A stretch of 64,000 nucleotides of DNA from NCBI GenBank assembly GCA_038501785.1, contig JBAMJR010000040.1, forward strand, positions 147,001 through 211,000. Direction: 5' to 3'. This document shows positions 16,251 to 28,700 of the stretch, one piece after another. The notes under the pieces were generated by a model. It made no database searches. It was not told where the DNA came from and saw only the letters and a list, made by a program, of their open reading frames with translations. Made by a program: the position numbers and the translations under genes. The DNA is from Myoxocephalus aenaeus (taxonomy: Eukaryota; Chordata; Actinopteri; Perciformes; Cottidae). Every line of letters begins with the position of its first letter. Positions within the stretch are counted from its first letter, which is position 1.

Positions 16251-18907
16251 ATGGAACAAAGTTTTGCTGATCTACTAAGTGATGCTTTTTCAGGTAAGAC
16301 ATACATCTTATACAGTATGTCTTAGTACTGTTGTATTTACTTTTCTTTTTAAACTAGTTATGAAAGTATTTAATTTTCAAACGGTGATGTTACAGAAACA
16401 GCTGCCACATCATTCCCTGATGAAGATTTGGACTTTGAGAATTTCAATTCTGAAGAACGATTTGAGGCAGACAAAACAGACAGATCTGAAGAAAACTTTC
16501 TCACAAAGGAAGACGGGGCTCTGCAACAGGAAGCAACTTGTCAAACTGCAGTTTTGTCTAGCATGGAAACTAAAGATATAAACATGGCTGAAAATGTTGA
16601 CGAAGAGCAGTGTGGTGATAAAAGCGAAGAGGAGGATTTTGAAGGTGGAGGGGTCTTGAACAGGGACAAAACACTGGAGCAGGATTACTCAAACTCAGAT
16701 GGAGAGACGGAAGATATAGGCTCTGGAGAAGAGGAAGAGGATGAGGAAGATACTATGGGAACAGGAGAGAAACCAGAGGATGTGTTGAGGTTGGTTTGCA
16801 GCAGCAACGAGTTTTGCGATGGGAATAAAGAGGACCGGATCTTTACTGAGGGACAACCTCTGGCCCCGGAGGGTGCTGAAATCCCTCAAGTTAGAAACAA
16901 GGAGCAAGGTGAGAGTGAGAGTAATGAGGAGGTGTCCTATTTTGAGAGAGTCCCTGGACGTGGCAGTGAGATGATGGTAAGAGGTGATGGGATTGAAGAT
17001 GACAAGCAAGTAAGAGAAAAGGAAAAGGAAGAGGACTCGTGTGATTCTGAGCGCGAGGGCATGAAAATTGAACAAGAAGAAGCCGTTCTCGCTTTGTGCC
17101 GTGAGCAGAAGCTTGAAAATCCTTGCATGGATGGCCCAGCGAAAGCCAATTTGGAGTTTCCAGAAATATCAGTGCAAAATCTGCAGGATCTTATTGCTGA
17201 AGTTGATAGTGATAAATATGGAGAGAAAATTAAGAATTTTTCAGGGGAGGAGCACCAAGATGCAGGTGAGAGCTTTGCAGATTACCCTTCAGACTTTTCC
17301 TCATGTGAATATGTAGAAGATGGAGGTCAAAATCAAGAGAAGAATCACCAGTCAAAGACCTTGGCTTGTGCATCCGACAGCGATTCAATTACAAAGGAGA
17401 AAACCTGTCAGGAAAGAGCTGTAACAGATACAATGTGGATGGGAAGAGCTGAGGAACCTGATGAGGAGGGGGATGGGTATCTGTACAGCAGAGATCTAGA
17501 AGTGGATGCCAATGAGTTCAGGAGCCTGGATGTGGCGGATAGAGAAAAAGACAATGTGGAGAATGTGTCTGGCGATGCAGCTGAAATAGCGGTTGATGAT
17601 GGAGGTGCGACAGATGAGAGTGATTCCTACACCTCCAGTGATGATGAGGTCCAAGAAAAAAGGAGTGACGAGGAACTCCTTGATTGTATGAGTCTACAAG
17701 ATCTTGAAAGCAACGAGCAACTGGAGGAGACTCACGGTGGGAGCGGTGCATCCTTTTCTGGCTGCTACAACAGAGTGGATCCAGCAGATTTCAACAAGTA
17801 TTGGAATCTAGACGTGTTAACAACTGATACCCTTCTGTCTGAAGACCTGTTAACCACAGAGGACACAGATGAAGCGGATACACCGCTTTCAAATGTGACT
17901 CAGCGTTCTGCAGAAGAATTGGTACAGCGAGAGGATGCAAAAACAACAAACCCCTCTAGCCAGGGATCCCTGGACGATAGCTTCTTCTTCTTCAACACAG
18001 AAACTGAAGCCTCTGGGATCACGGAGACTGGAGAGTTGGGAGAAGACGAGTATGAAGAGGAGAGGAACTGGGAACAAGAGCAGAAGAGAATCAAGGCTTT
18101 CTACGAATTTTATGACGACAGCGACGAAGAGAACGAAAGAGAAGGTGAGTGAAGACGATGAAGGGTATATACTCTTCATATGGAATCACAGTTTCAAACA
18201 ATTTATCAGTTTCCATTTGTGCATTTTTATAGGAAGACAGATAAAAGTTCAGTTTTGTGCAGATCCATTGTCTCAAGTCATTCACTATGAAACTGACAGG
18301 TGAGCAGGATTCCTCATATTATTACACTTTTTTTTTCTTGAACAAAAACTGTGATTTGAGCTACGACAGTTCCAAACAAAACACAACTGTGTCTGCTTTC
18401 TTGTTTCTCAGCAGTGACAGAGCTTCACTCAGCAGCTCCACAGACGGGGAGGAGGACCTGAGCTCTGCAGAGACATCTGAGGTTTTCATGTGGACACATG
18501 AGAATACATTAAAAAAAAAAACATATACATGAACACTTAACTAGATTTACTAACTGCTTTGCCTTTGTCCAGGAATTTTCTGAGCTTGACGACGCCACGA
18601 TAATGTCACAGGCTTGTGACCCCCTAAACACTCAGCTACCGGAGAACGTGCCAGATATCAGCAACACACACATGTGTACCAGGAAACACAAAGTGTGTAC
18701 TCACTGGCTTTTACTGGACATTCACTTTGTTCATTTGTTCCTGAATGGTTTAGTTACTTTGCCTCTCGGCCCTGTCCTTTGTTCCCGCAGTGCTTCAACA
18801 TGCTGAAGCTGACACTGAAGATGGCTCTGGTGATACTGACGGGGCTGCTGATGTTCTGGTTTGCCACAGACCACGCGGGCTGGTTCAGCCATGTGCTGCT
18901 TTTTTAG
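16251..18907 (+). CDS. Uncharacterised highly acidic protein with C-terminal membrane anchor and KVQF motif
   Basis: I do not recognise this gene. Proposed exons: 16251-16293, 16396-18144 (one very long exon), 18233-18299, 18412-18481, 18573-18692 and 18791-18907, giving 721 residues. The first ~595 residues are low in hydrophobics, dense in Glu/Asp and Ser, and probably disordered. The conserved-looking part starts near residue 585 (KRIKAFYEFYDDSDEE) and runs into RQIKVQFCADPLSQ (KVQF at about 602-605), then a Ser-rich acidic stretch. KVQF fits the RVxF docking motif of protein phosphatase 1. The C-terminus is one hydrophobic segment (MALVILTGLLMFWF) with about 14 residues after it, as in tail-anchored ER or nuclear-envelope proteins. 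A poly(A) signal is near 19033. PP1 targeting at a membrane is inference only. Confidence 0.85.
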
Positions 18908-19049
18908 GTCAAACCCTGATTTGTGGCAGTTGAGATTTGTTCACATGTTTACGGTTGATGAAAGAAACATCCAAAATGGCAATATTGTCTTGTAAAAATG
19001 AAATGTAAAGTGCTACACATTCATGCGTGCTTAATAAAGATATATCTTT

Positions 19050-19938
19050 GTTTACAATGATGTGTTTGTATGAACTATAAGTCATATTCCCAATTTTCTA
19101 GGTATTGTAGATTATCTAAAGCTAATTAGGCCTAAATCTAAGGCATCTAATGCGGTGGACACTAACTCAGTACATTCACCGTTAGTACTTTACAGTTTTG
19201 AGATACTTGAGTAACGTTAGTTCTATGGTTCTTCTCTGCATCATCACAGAGGGACATTGTGTACCCTTTTACAAAGTATCTGACAGTTATATTTACATGC
19301 TTTGCAGATACACGTTTTGCCATACCGAATTTAACTTTCAATATACAATACATTACTACAGCTTAAACTGTGCAATAGTGTGTAAAGTGGTTAATTTATT
19401 TATTTAGTATTGGTTAAAGTATTTTGCTATTTAAAATCAAATTTTAAAAAATAAGACGACACTCAAACGGGCAACTCTGCATTATGACATTTTCTTTTTG
19501 ATAGTTACTGTTATGCTGTTAGTAATAAAAGCATGAGCTTACTTCATTAGCATTAGCATGTGTGAACGTGAACATATTTAGACAGCAGGTGGCGCTGCTA
19601 TATTTCCGGAAAGAAAACAGACTCGAAACCATAAAAGAAGAATGTGTCAAACGGAAACGATGTAACGTTTATCGGAAAGCGCGAATGTTTTTTACACCTG
19701 GGTCAACAAAGGGGAGCGGGGTTTAACCCTCTCTTCTTTTCTAAACTCGCGTTTGACTCCACACAGAATTGTTCCCACTAGTGTCACAAAACGAGCTGCC
19801 ACTGGTCACCTCGGAGGGAAGAGTTTGGGCTGTTGGGCTGTTTTGAGTAAAATAAACTAACAGCCTAACCGAAACAGGAACACGCCAAAAAATAACAACA
19901 AATCACAGAAATCTGAACGAACAAATCAAATTACAAAC
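19050..19938 (+). other. Intergenic region and emd promoter/5' UTR
   Basis: No coding exon. The first half is AT-rich. From about 19560 the sequence becomes richer in GC and contains a CTCF-like motif (19582-19595). It leads without a TATA box into the 5' UTR of emd, whose start codon is at 19939. Confidence 0.4.
19582..19595 (+). promoter_or_regulatory. CTCF-like motif
   Basis: ACAGCAGGTGGCGC matches the CTCF core CCASYAGRKGGCRS at 13 of 14 positions. It lies between the acidic-protein gene and the emd promoter. This is a motif match only. Confidence 0.4.
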
Positions 19939-20855
19939 ATGTCTTCGCTCAGAAGTAAATCCGCGGAGGACATTAGCGACCTTTTGGACGAATACGGGAT
20001 AAAGCACGGGCCTGTGGTCGGTGAGTGGCTCGCGGTTAACGCTCACTTTGCGCCCGTTTTTGAATCCACTTTTACGGCAGCTGACTTCACTGGCCTCCCC
20101 TGCGTGTGAACGAACTCTACTCCTGTAATAAGCGTTCATTCCGTGTGTCTAACTTTCTGCACGTGTTCGTTATCTCTCTAATGACTCGTTTGTGTTCTCA
20201 GACTCCACCAGAAGTCTGTATGAGAGGAAGCTGAAAGAGGCCATGGCCAAAGGGAAGACAGCGAAGCCGTCATCTGATAAAACCTACTACAGAGAAGAGG
20301 GTCCTTCTTTCTTCTATCTAACACTACCGCTTTATGTTGATGAATAAGGACACGTTAGCGGGCATACACAAGTCCACACATGTACCAGAAGTCTAATTAT
20401 AGATCATTGTACATTCCTCATAGTGTTACTCGTTTTCTCCAAAGGATTACATGTACATCGTCCCAAAATGTAAGGAATATAAACCAAGATATTCTGACTT
20501 TTAGTCTCATAACCTTAATGGGACCTACCTGGAGAAAAAAAAAACGATTTAAGAAAAACATTGGATAAGTAAGTAAGGAGGCCAAAAACAAGATCAGCAG
20601 GGTTATTTTCTCAGACTTTAGAAAGCTCCCTTCAGAGCCACAGAAGACTTACATGTTTTATGAGTAAACTCTGTTATCCCTTTAAAAAAGATCTACATTT
20701 ACTGCATAACTGTAATATTTTGCCATTATAGCCGTACTGTTACAAACTAATTATATTTATGTCATGGAAATGCTCACATTTATCCTCATGTTTGTTTTCT
20801 TTTCAGAGGAAGTAACCTATGAATACAGGACACCTGTAAGTAAATCTGTCCATGC

Positions 20856-20886
<31 letters not shown>

Positions 20887-21808
20887 ACTCTTCTAATGAA
20901 TAAACAAAGATACATATTTGCTGAGGACTGTAAAAAAAATAAAAACATGTGGGGAATTCAACAGGTACATCTATAACCTGCCATTATTATTGGCCCTGAA
21001 ATTAGGCATCTCCATTACTGTCAAATGTCATTTAGGTTCTCCTTTTAGTTTGAGGGCCCTGAGTCTGAGAGATTTAGTTTGTTGACAAAGTCAAGTAAAT
21101 TATACTTATGCTATTTATACAGACGAAAATCACAGCCGTCTATGAAATAGGACTGACTGCTCATTTGTTTTCTAATCTTATTGAGGAGGGGTGTCCCATG
21201 GATGGGCCAGAGATACAAATGTAAATGAAACGTCATGTAAATGAAATGCAGGGACAGTTAAAGGTATGCATTGTTTATATCAACACTGTTGTAAAAGTTC
21301 ACTACTTATCACTGCTTCCCACGTTGCAGGTCAAGAGTGAAGCTGCAGGAGACAGGTCAGTTCACACACGTCCTCTGTTGTCAGCTCCAAACATTCGTTG
21401 CTTTTCTTCTATTTCAGTAAATCAAATTGAAAAATAAAACTCTTAATTTATGGATTACTTTCCTTCTTGTCTATCTAGTGGCTCTTACATGAGGTCAAGA
21501 CCAGAGTGGAATGAGAGGGAATTTGATCATGCGTAAGTTATAAATATATACATCTTTGCAGTAGTAGTAGTTGTTGTCTCAGTTGATGAGACGTTTCCAC
21601 TCGTGTTCTGTTCTACGTTACTCTCGACAGGCAATCCTACTCAACCTACTCACGGCCAAAGCCTGAATACAGAGGACGGGAATTTGTTGATGAGTAAGTG
21701 TATTTACATAAAGTAAAATAGTGTCATCAGAATCTATTTCAGTTCAAATTGGCAAATTTGTTAGTCACCTTTTTTACTTTACTTCAAGTATCTTACTTGA
21801 CTATTTAC

Positions 21809-21903
<95 letters not shown>

Positions 21904-23303
21904 TTCATACTTTTACTCCATCACAGTTTCAGAGGCAAATATTGTACTATTTAGTGCATTTATTAGACAGCTATGGTGGCTGGTTACTTTAAAGATTAAG
22001 ATTTTACATACAAAATGTATGAGCATTTAAAATATGATGTAGTGTTTCAGATTAAACAACAATGAGCACCACCTCGACCAACTGCAACAGTAAAATCCTA
22101 CGCACACATTAATGCATCAGTAATAACAATTGAATAATTTAAACTATAACAGAACCACTCACTTTACTTTTGACATTTTAAGTATATTGTGCCAAGTATG
22201 TTTATGTACTTTTACTTCAGTGGTATTTTCAATGTGGAACTTTTACCTGTAGTTTTGTATTATATTGCTACTTTTAAAAGGTGCAATGTACGTGATTCAG
22301 ACCATGATATAACAGCAAACAACTATTTTGTATGTACAGATATTGTATAGTCACGTCTCCCTGAGCAGAGAATGAAGTCTCTCTCTCTCTCTCCGCGTGT
22401 TGTAATCAGAGCTTCTCCTTGCTTTCCTGCCATACTGGACTGGCTGCTCATGGTATTTGGGCATGTTAAACGTTGTGCATGTGAGTGTGCCTCACTGGCT
22501 AGCTCACAGCACTGCAGCGGTTACAGCCGATAACGCCGTCCCGACTGGCGGTGCCGTGCTAGAAAGCTCCCACCACCCGGTTCAGCCTCAGGTGAAGACT
22601 TTAGCTGTTCACCTGACCCCCAAACTGCGAGCCGTCACCATGTTGAGAGTCGTTGAAAGGCAATAGAAATGCTCCCAATCTCATATATGGCACCTTTTAA
22701 TTAAGTAAAGGATCTGAATACTTCCTCCCCCACTCATTGTTCAGTCTATAAAATGTAGGAATACTTTTTTTAAATACTACGAAAAGCCCAGCACAAGTTT
22801 CCTCGAGCCTGAGGTGATAACTTCTTATTTTGTCCAACTAACAGTCCAGAGCCAGAAATGTGCAATTTACGAGGCTTTAAAGCAATTAATTGATAATTAA
22901 AAGGTCTTGATGTTTAAAGTTCTGTCAAAATGACATTGATTGTCCCACAAAGAGCCGCATCGCAATGCTGTTCAATTCAAATTTGAGGTGACAATACATT
23001 TAGTCTCTTCATTGTTACTTAACCCAACATTGTTAGAACCGTGATAACAGACGCAGCACTATTTTAATGTACTCAAGGATCATTTCATTTCCTTTCAGGC
23101 CTGTCATGTACGACACACCGTCCACTTACAGAAACACCTACATGAACTCGGCACCCATGAAATCTCCAGATGCTCCGAAGGCACCGAAGTCTCGCCTCAT
23201 CCCTCTCTGGGTTCAGTTTGTGCTCTTCCTGGCTGTGGCAGTCTTCCTCTACTTAGTTTTTTCAAGTATGGAGACAAATGAATCCCTCCAAGGATTAGAA
23301 TGA
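19939..23303 (+). CDS. emd: Emerin (LEM-domain inner nuclear membrane protein)
   Basis: Emerin binds BAF (barrier-to-autointegration factor) through its LEM domain and lamins through its middle region, at the inner nuclear membrane. Seven exons: 19939-20020, 20202-20300, 20807-20835, 21330-21355, 21479-21532, 21631-21693 and 23099-23303. They total 558 nt (185 residues; human 254). The first ~45 residues form the LEM domain: SAEDISDLLDEYGIKHGPVV, then STRSLYERKLKEAM. A Tyr/Ser/Arg-rich middle follows (for example SYSTYSRPKPEYRG). The single C-terminal membrane segment is LIPLWVQFVLFLAVAVFLYL, with a short acidic tail. The shorter length comes from a reduced middle region, and intron 6 is large. 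LEMD1-type proteins are an alternative, but the neighbouring DNASE1L1-like gene supports emerin. Confidence 0.92.
21809..21900. repeat. Compound (TA)n(CA)n microsatellite in emd intron 6
   Basis: About 23 bases of TA, then about 65 bases of CA, ending in a short TA run. Confidence 0.97.
22278..22696. mobile_element. Putative TTAA-flanked MITE (piggyBac-like) in emd intron 6
   Basis: A 419-base segment starts AAGGTGC and ends with its inverse, GCACCTT. Both ends are directly flanked by TTAA (22274-22277 and 22697-22700), the target-site duplication typical of piggyBac elements. It has no coding capacity. The inverted ends are short (7 bases, 11 counting the TTAA), so chance is not excluded. 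Confidence 0.5.
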
Positions 23304-23309
23304 TTTTTT

Positions 23310-25385
23310 ATTTTTAATTCATGCTCAGTTTATGGGGGTATTATACATAATTGTGCATTTTAATTGGATGAATGTATTTTGGTTAATGCCTTTATTTTAG
23401 ACATTGCTGAGATTGGGCTTTATGCAATATTTTTATGCTTTATAGTTGCAGTTTACTTGCTTGCTTATGTTTATGGGTAAAATTGTCCACCAGCATTACT
23501 ATATGACCACTGACCACTACTAGAAAAGATGAGGATGCCACTCTAAAAGAACATATCACTCAGAAATACAGAGAAGCCTTCTTCCTCTTACCTGGATAGT
23601 TTCAGTGTGATCTGTTGAAGTTTTTGAGATCATCATCATCATCATCATCATCACCACCACCACCCACAGCACAGTGCACCCACTGGTGATCTCCTTTCAG
23701 GGCTAAATACGTCGCAGCTGTATATTACATATCCACGAATCTTTATCTCAATTTAAGGTCAGTGGATTATCCTAATAATATGTCTGATATTTAGAAAGAG
23801 ACATTTATGTTGACTGAGTTATTTATTTTTTCCACATAAAGAATCAAACTGCCAGTCAACCCTATTTTATTATTGTTAGCCTCAGTCAATTAAATATACT
23901 GCAAGTCTCAGCAATTCACAATTAATCTATCTGCACGGGAAGATCACACTTTTTTATTGTTTAAATTTGAGATTCCATCAAGAGAATTTGTAATTTTGCC
24001 AAATTTTAATAGACTTTTAGATATATTTCTTCTAAAATATATATAGGACAGATTGCGTCCATATTTCAAAACCAAACAAACGGCTAAACTAGTGTCACAG
24101 TGTATTAATCAATCTGCTGTTCAGTATCAAAAGTACAACAATGCTTCCATTTGTCAGTTTTCACAAATAATTATTAAAAAGTACAGCTTTCAGACCAGCT
24201 GTAATACAAGTGCCTAAGTGATTTTGTAGGAATAATTGGGATTTAATCGGGTTTTTTTCACCATTTAATAAGTAGTAACATTTTATCTTGGGTAAAAATA
24301 GGAAATGTAACTGTTTATACAAGTTGTAATGACATGTTTATGCTTTGTTCCAGCAGAGATATTACACATTTATATTATCCAACCTTTACATTCTGTAGTT
24401 TGATGTGATGTGTTTTGTATTGCTATTACATTATTCAAACTATTAAAAGAGCTTGCATATGTAAACATTTGGAGCGAATAGTAATTTATTCAAAAGCAAC
24501 AATAAATGTTTACGCAATTGAGGATATTTAAATTAATTATATTATGAATTATGTTAAAGATGTTTCCTCCAATGTAGTTCAATCTGATGCGAGAAATCAA
24601 CCTACAGTTCATGCAGAAATGTGTGTAGATTGTCAAACAAAACTCATTGAACCCAGAAGTTCCAACAACAGCACGTTTTAATCAACTACAGCTTCTATTA
24701 ACTTAAAGTGCAGTGATCTACATATTGTAAATGGCAGAAGATGCATTGGGTTAGACTTAAAATACAAAAACATTTTCTAATCCTTTAAGGATCATTGATC
24801 TGGAGAAGCGACTACCTAATAAACTAGTTGAGCCCGTCTTTAGTGTTACTTGGTAATAAATACTACATTTCTTTAAAATGCATCAACACAGACCTGAAGG
24901 ATCTGCATCACATTTCCCCCAGTTAAGCTTTTCGTTGCAGTTTTCCACTCCATACATCTGGTGTCATGGCAGTAGCCAAATCTGAAGTCTAGCTGAAACC
25001 CCTACAGACGTTGAACTGGAAATAATCTACATGTCAGTCTTCTGTGGCTTGTAGTTTACATCTCATAACAGAAGGCTTTAAAGCCAAGCACATCCATTTA
25101 GTGTTATGTAGGTCTATGTTAGTCCAATAAAAAGTCCAATAAAAACTGCCATATCCAGACTACTGAACTGGATCCAGGTGGGGCTTCTTTTCAGGAGTGG
25201 ATGGCAGACCGAGCTGTTTGGTTCTGCGTCACGTCTCCTGCCAGCTGAATCCACGATGGACGCCGTCTGAGCCCCTCGACTGTCCTCGTGTGTGATTCCG
25301 CTTAAAGGATTAAACAACATGCTTGACTTTAATTTATTAGTGTGACACAATTCAGAATACGCCCACAGACAATGACAAATCAAAT
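23310..25385. other. emd 3' UTR and AT-rich intergenic DNA
   Basis: No coding exon on either strand. The 3' UTR of emd must lie in its first part. A CAT/CAC triplet repeat is at 23629-23664. The rest is AT-rich with no recognised element. Confidence 0.45.
23629..23664. repeat. (CAT)n(CAC)n triplet microsatellite
   Basis: About 36 bases of CAT repeat shifting to CAC, downstream of emd. Confidence 0.95.
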
Positions 25386-25389
25386 ATTA

Positions 25390-25655
25390 CAGTGCCGATA
25401 AAAAGTATTCACCCCTGCTTGCAAGTTTTCATTAAAGCAACAATGAATCACAGTAGATTTCATGTGGTTTTTTGACACCAACAAAAAAATCCTTTGTCAA
25501 TTGAAAACAGACTACAAAGTGATCTAAATGAATTTCCAAAAAAAACATGTTTCGACTTTTATGTTGATTGTAGTATGAATACACCTGTACCACTTGCCAC
25601 AATACAAGTGGGAAAACTCCCACAATGAAGACAAAAGAGCACGATAAGGATAGGA
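25390..25655 (+). mobile_element. Left-end fragment of a Tc1/mariner element
   Basis: It begins CAGTGCCGATAAAAAGTATTCACCCC after a TA, which is the recognisable terminus of a teleost Tc1 family (AGTGCCTATAAAAAGTATTCACCC type). Internal blocks of that family follow: AATGAATCACAGTAGATTTC, ACAAAGTGATCTAAATGAATT, TTGATTGTAGTATGAATACACC and ATGAAGACAAAAGAGCAC. The match fades by about 25655. It overlaps or abuts the 3' UTR of the SRCR-Ig gene on the other strand. Family recognition is from memory. Confidence 0.75.
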
Positions 25656-25799
25656 TGATGCAATAAATATCAAATCCCCTTTGATTTATTGTTATGAACA
25701 TGAAAACTTCCAAGAAGTATAAATACTATCTTATAGGCAGCTAATGTGCAATAATCATGACCTTCAATACCTTTAGTGATATGGCGGCCTGCATACTCG

Positions 25800-28700
25800 T
25801 CATAGCTTGTTAATCGATAAGGCAACATAAGTGTTATCCACACCTGTAGGCAGAAACACATCTATTAGTCTGGGATGCATGATGTTATCGAGAAATCCCA
25901 TCTCTGTCTAAAGGAACTTACAGCTTCTGGTCTCTCGCTCCAGTTCAGTGGGCTTCTTCTCCTTGTAACACAGCACCTTGGCCACAATGATTATAACGAT
26001 GACAGCTACAACAAATGTCAGGCCGGACACAAGCCAGCTGATCACCATTGGACTCAGTACTGGATCTGGGTCTGAGGATGGGAAGAGATGGCACATACAG
26101 GATGGGTTTTTATTAATGAAATTTCATCTTCCGCTGCAACTATGTGATACAAGTATAGTCTGTACAGGAATATCGACATATAATCAAAATTATAAATATT
26201 AATAATTTTTTTGTTACTAATCTTTCATCTGTCTCTATAATATTATGAGTGTCACCTCTGATGGCGATAGGCAGGGGCTGGCTTTCTCTGGAGACAAAGG
26301 TGCGCCCACCCAGCTGGACCCGATACAGGCAGTAGTAGTATCCCTCGTTGGAGCTCTGGGCGTTGGGAAAGGTGAAGGTGACGGATGGGGTGAGGGCGGG
26401 CAGGGACTGGCGCACCGTGCCGTTGGAGCGGATCAGACGCAGCTGGAAGGAGCCTCCAGGGTACTGCTGCGGGGTGGAGCAGGTGATGTTAAAGTTGTGG
26501 CCTTTAATGACGGAACCAGCCGGGGCCTCAGCCGATGTGTTGTACCAGTGTTGGGGAGTCAGGAGTTCCACTGAGATCATTCAAAAAAATAATTAAATTG
26601 GTTATTGTATTCAGGGTAATACAGACAATTGATCAGGCAAAAAAAAGAAACCTTGAAAAAAAAAATCTAAATTTGTATAAACCCAACTTGGCCTTGAACA
26701 TTAAAACTATAACTTTCCTTCCAACTCTTAAATGTTTTCACAAATTATCTTAAATAAAATGACCTTTTCGGTCGGGTTATACTATAGATTTTTGCTAATA
26801 AATAATCGGTGACAGTCATATTAATAACAAACGAAGCACAACAAACAAATCATGACAGTTCAGAGTAGGCGTGACAATAAAAATGTGTAACAATAACAAT
26901 AGCAAATAGAGCCGGTTAAAGGTAAACTAAGTGTCATTTTAATAAACTGAAATCAAAACGTATTTAAGGCAAGGGACTTGAAATTAAAATAAAACACCCA
27001 TTAGGTTGAGTTGGACATGGAATGAAACACATAAGATTACATAACCAAACACTGTGCTATGGGAATGGGCACTGGTGCAACAGAGTTATAACACATAAGG
27101 CGATGTGGTTATGACTCACCAACAGTGATGTTTATGGAGTTGCTTGGTGGGGAGCTCAGCAGCTGAGAAGGGAAGCCGCCCATGATCCTGTACCCACAAC
27201 TGTAGCTGCCCTGGTGGAAGGTCTCTATGTCGGACAGTGTCAGCTCCACTTTGGTCTGAATCTGGTCCGCCCTCTGTGTAACCAGTGGTGTAGACACTCC
27301 ATGCTTGTACAGGTGGAAGTCACTAAGGTGGTGACCCAGCAAAACATTGCAGGCGAAGCGAACAGCTTCGCCAGGAGAGAACACGGTGTGAGGCGACAGG
27401 AGGGTGAGGGTGGGCATTAAAAGGGTACCTGCGAGTAAAGACAGGTTGATCACAAAACGTGAATTAGATCGTGAAATTATGAAATGTAAATAAGGGTAGT
27501 GAGTTATCGCAGACAAGATAGGTCCTCATGTGATTTTTGAAGGCAGTGTGGGATTCTGCTGAGTTTGGGAACATGTTCCACCACGGAGGCAGACATACAG
27601 CAAAAGAGTTTGGATTAAGATTTCAGATTTCCTGAAAATTGTATGCAGTATGAATTTTAATTTGTATGCATACATGTCTGACTGGTCACTGACCAGAGTA
27701 GCCTCTATGAATCAACCCAGCAGAAATCACTCAACCACCTCGCACTTCTCCTTGGTGGATCAAACGCCTCAACGGAGTAGACAGTCACCTGAGCATTTCA
27801 CCCCTGCATCTTTCTCGTGGGTGCAGTAGACATTACTGTGAAGGACAACAGCGCAGCGTGTCAAACTGGACTCGTGTCCGGAGCACTGGACATGCCGCAG
27901 CCAGATCTCTCCACTGCCTTCACCAAACACTGCACCATGAAGGGCCGATTCAGCTAGGCCACAGCCCAGCTCCAGGCACACCACATCGGCCTCCCGGAGG
28001 TCCCAGCCATGGTCGCACACGGTCCCCCACTGGTCATGGCGGAGTACCTCAACTCTGCCAGAACACTTGTTCTCCCCATCCACTAGTCTGACCCCACCTG
28101 TGGATCAAAGACAAATCACTCAGAGACAGAAAATGTGGGAACAGCTATGGATGCAGCAGGTTTATATCAATCCCATGCATACCAAAAGCAGCAACTCCAT
28201 CCCACAGAACACCTAACAGGCCTGTGAGGAAATTACAAACAAAAAAATACAGATTAAAATCCATTAAAGATGACAGAAATGGCAACTACTAACGTTCAGT
28301 TGCTAATGTATTAATTACACAAACTAATATGATCTAATACAACAGTGCTGCATTGAATGCTTCCTTTATCAGTGTGTTCAGTGTGTAAAAGTGTCGATTC
28401 AACTTTATGGTCATTTTGAAAGGCTGTAGCTTGAGATTTTTACTAAACTATATCTTGCTCCCCCCATTTAGCTATGGCATGAACTAAATATCATAACATC
28501 CCTCAACACAATACAACAAATCAACAGCACCACAACCTAATTCTCCAAAATAACCAGAGCTTTGTAACAGCGCCTCTCAACAACAACAACAACAACACTG
28601 AACATAATAACCTTCACGAGTAGCATTTATGACAGGCCGTTGTGTCACACTGCTCTATTTGAGATAACGTTAGATAGACACAATAAACACAATGTTACAA

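Noticed and set aside
16695..17149. Antisense frames of 70-126 codons opposite the acidic-protein exon
   Set aside because: They arise from the purine-rich sense strand (GAA/GAG codons) and have no splice context or family resemblance.
23629..23664. Regular short repeats that might suggest an array
   Set aside because: This is a simple CAT/CAC triplet microsatellite. No CRISPR-like spacers occur anywhere in the window, and the organism is a vertebrate.
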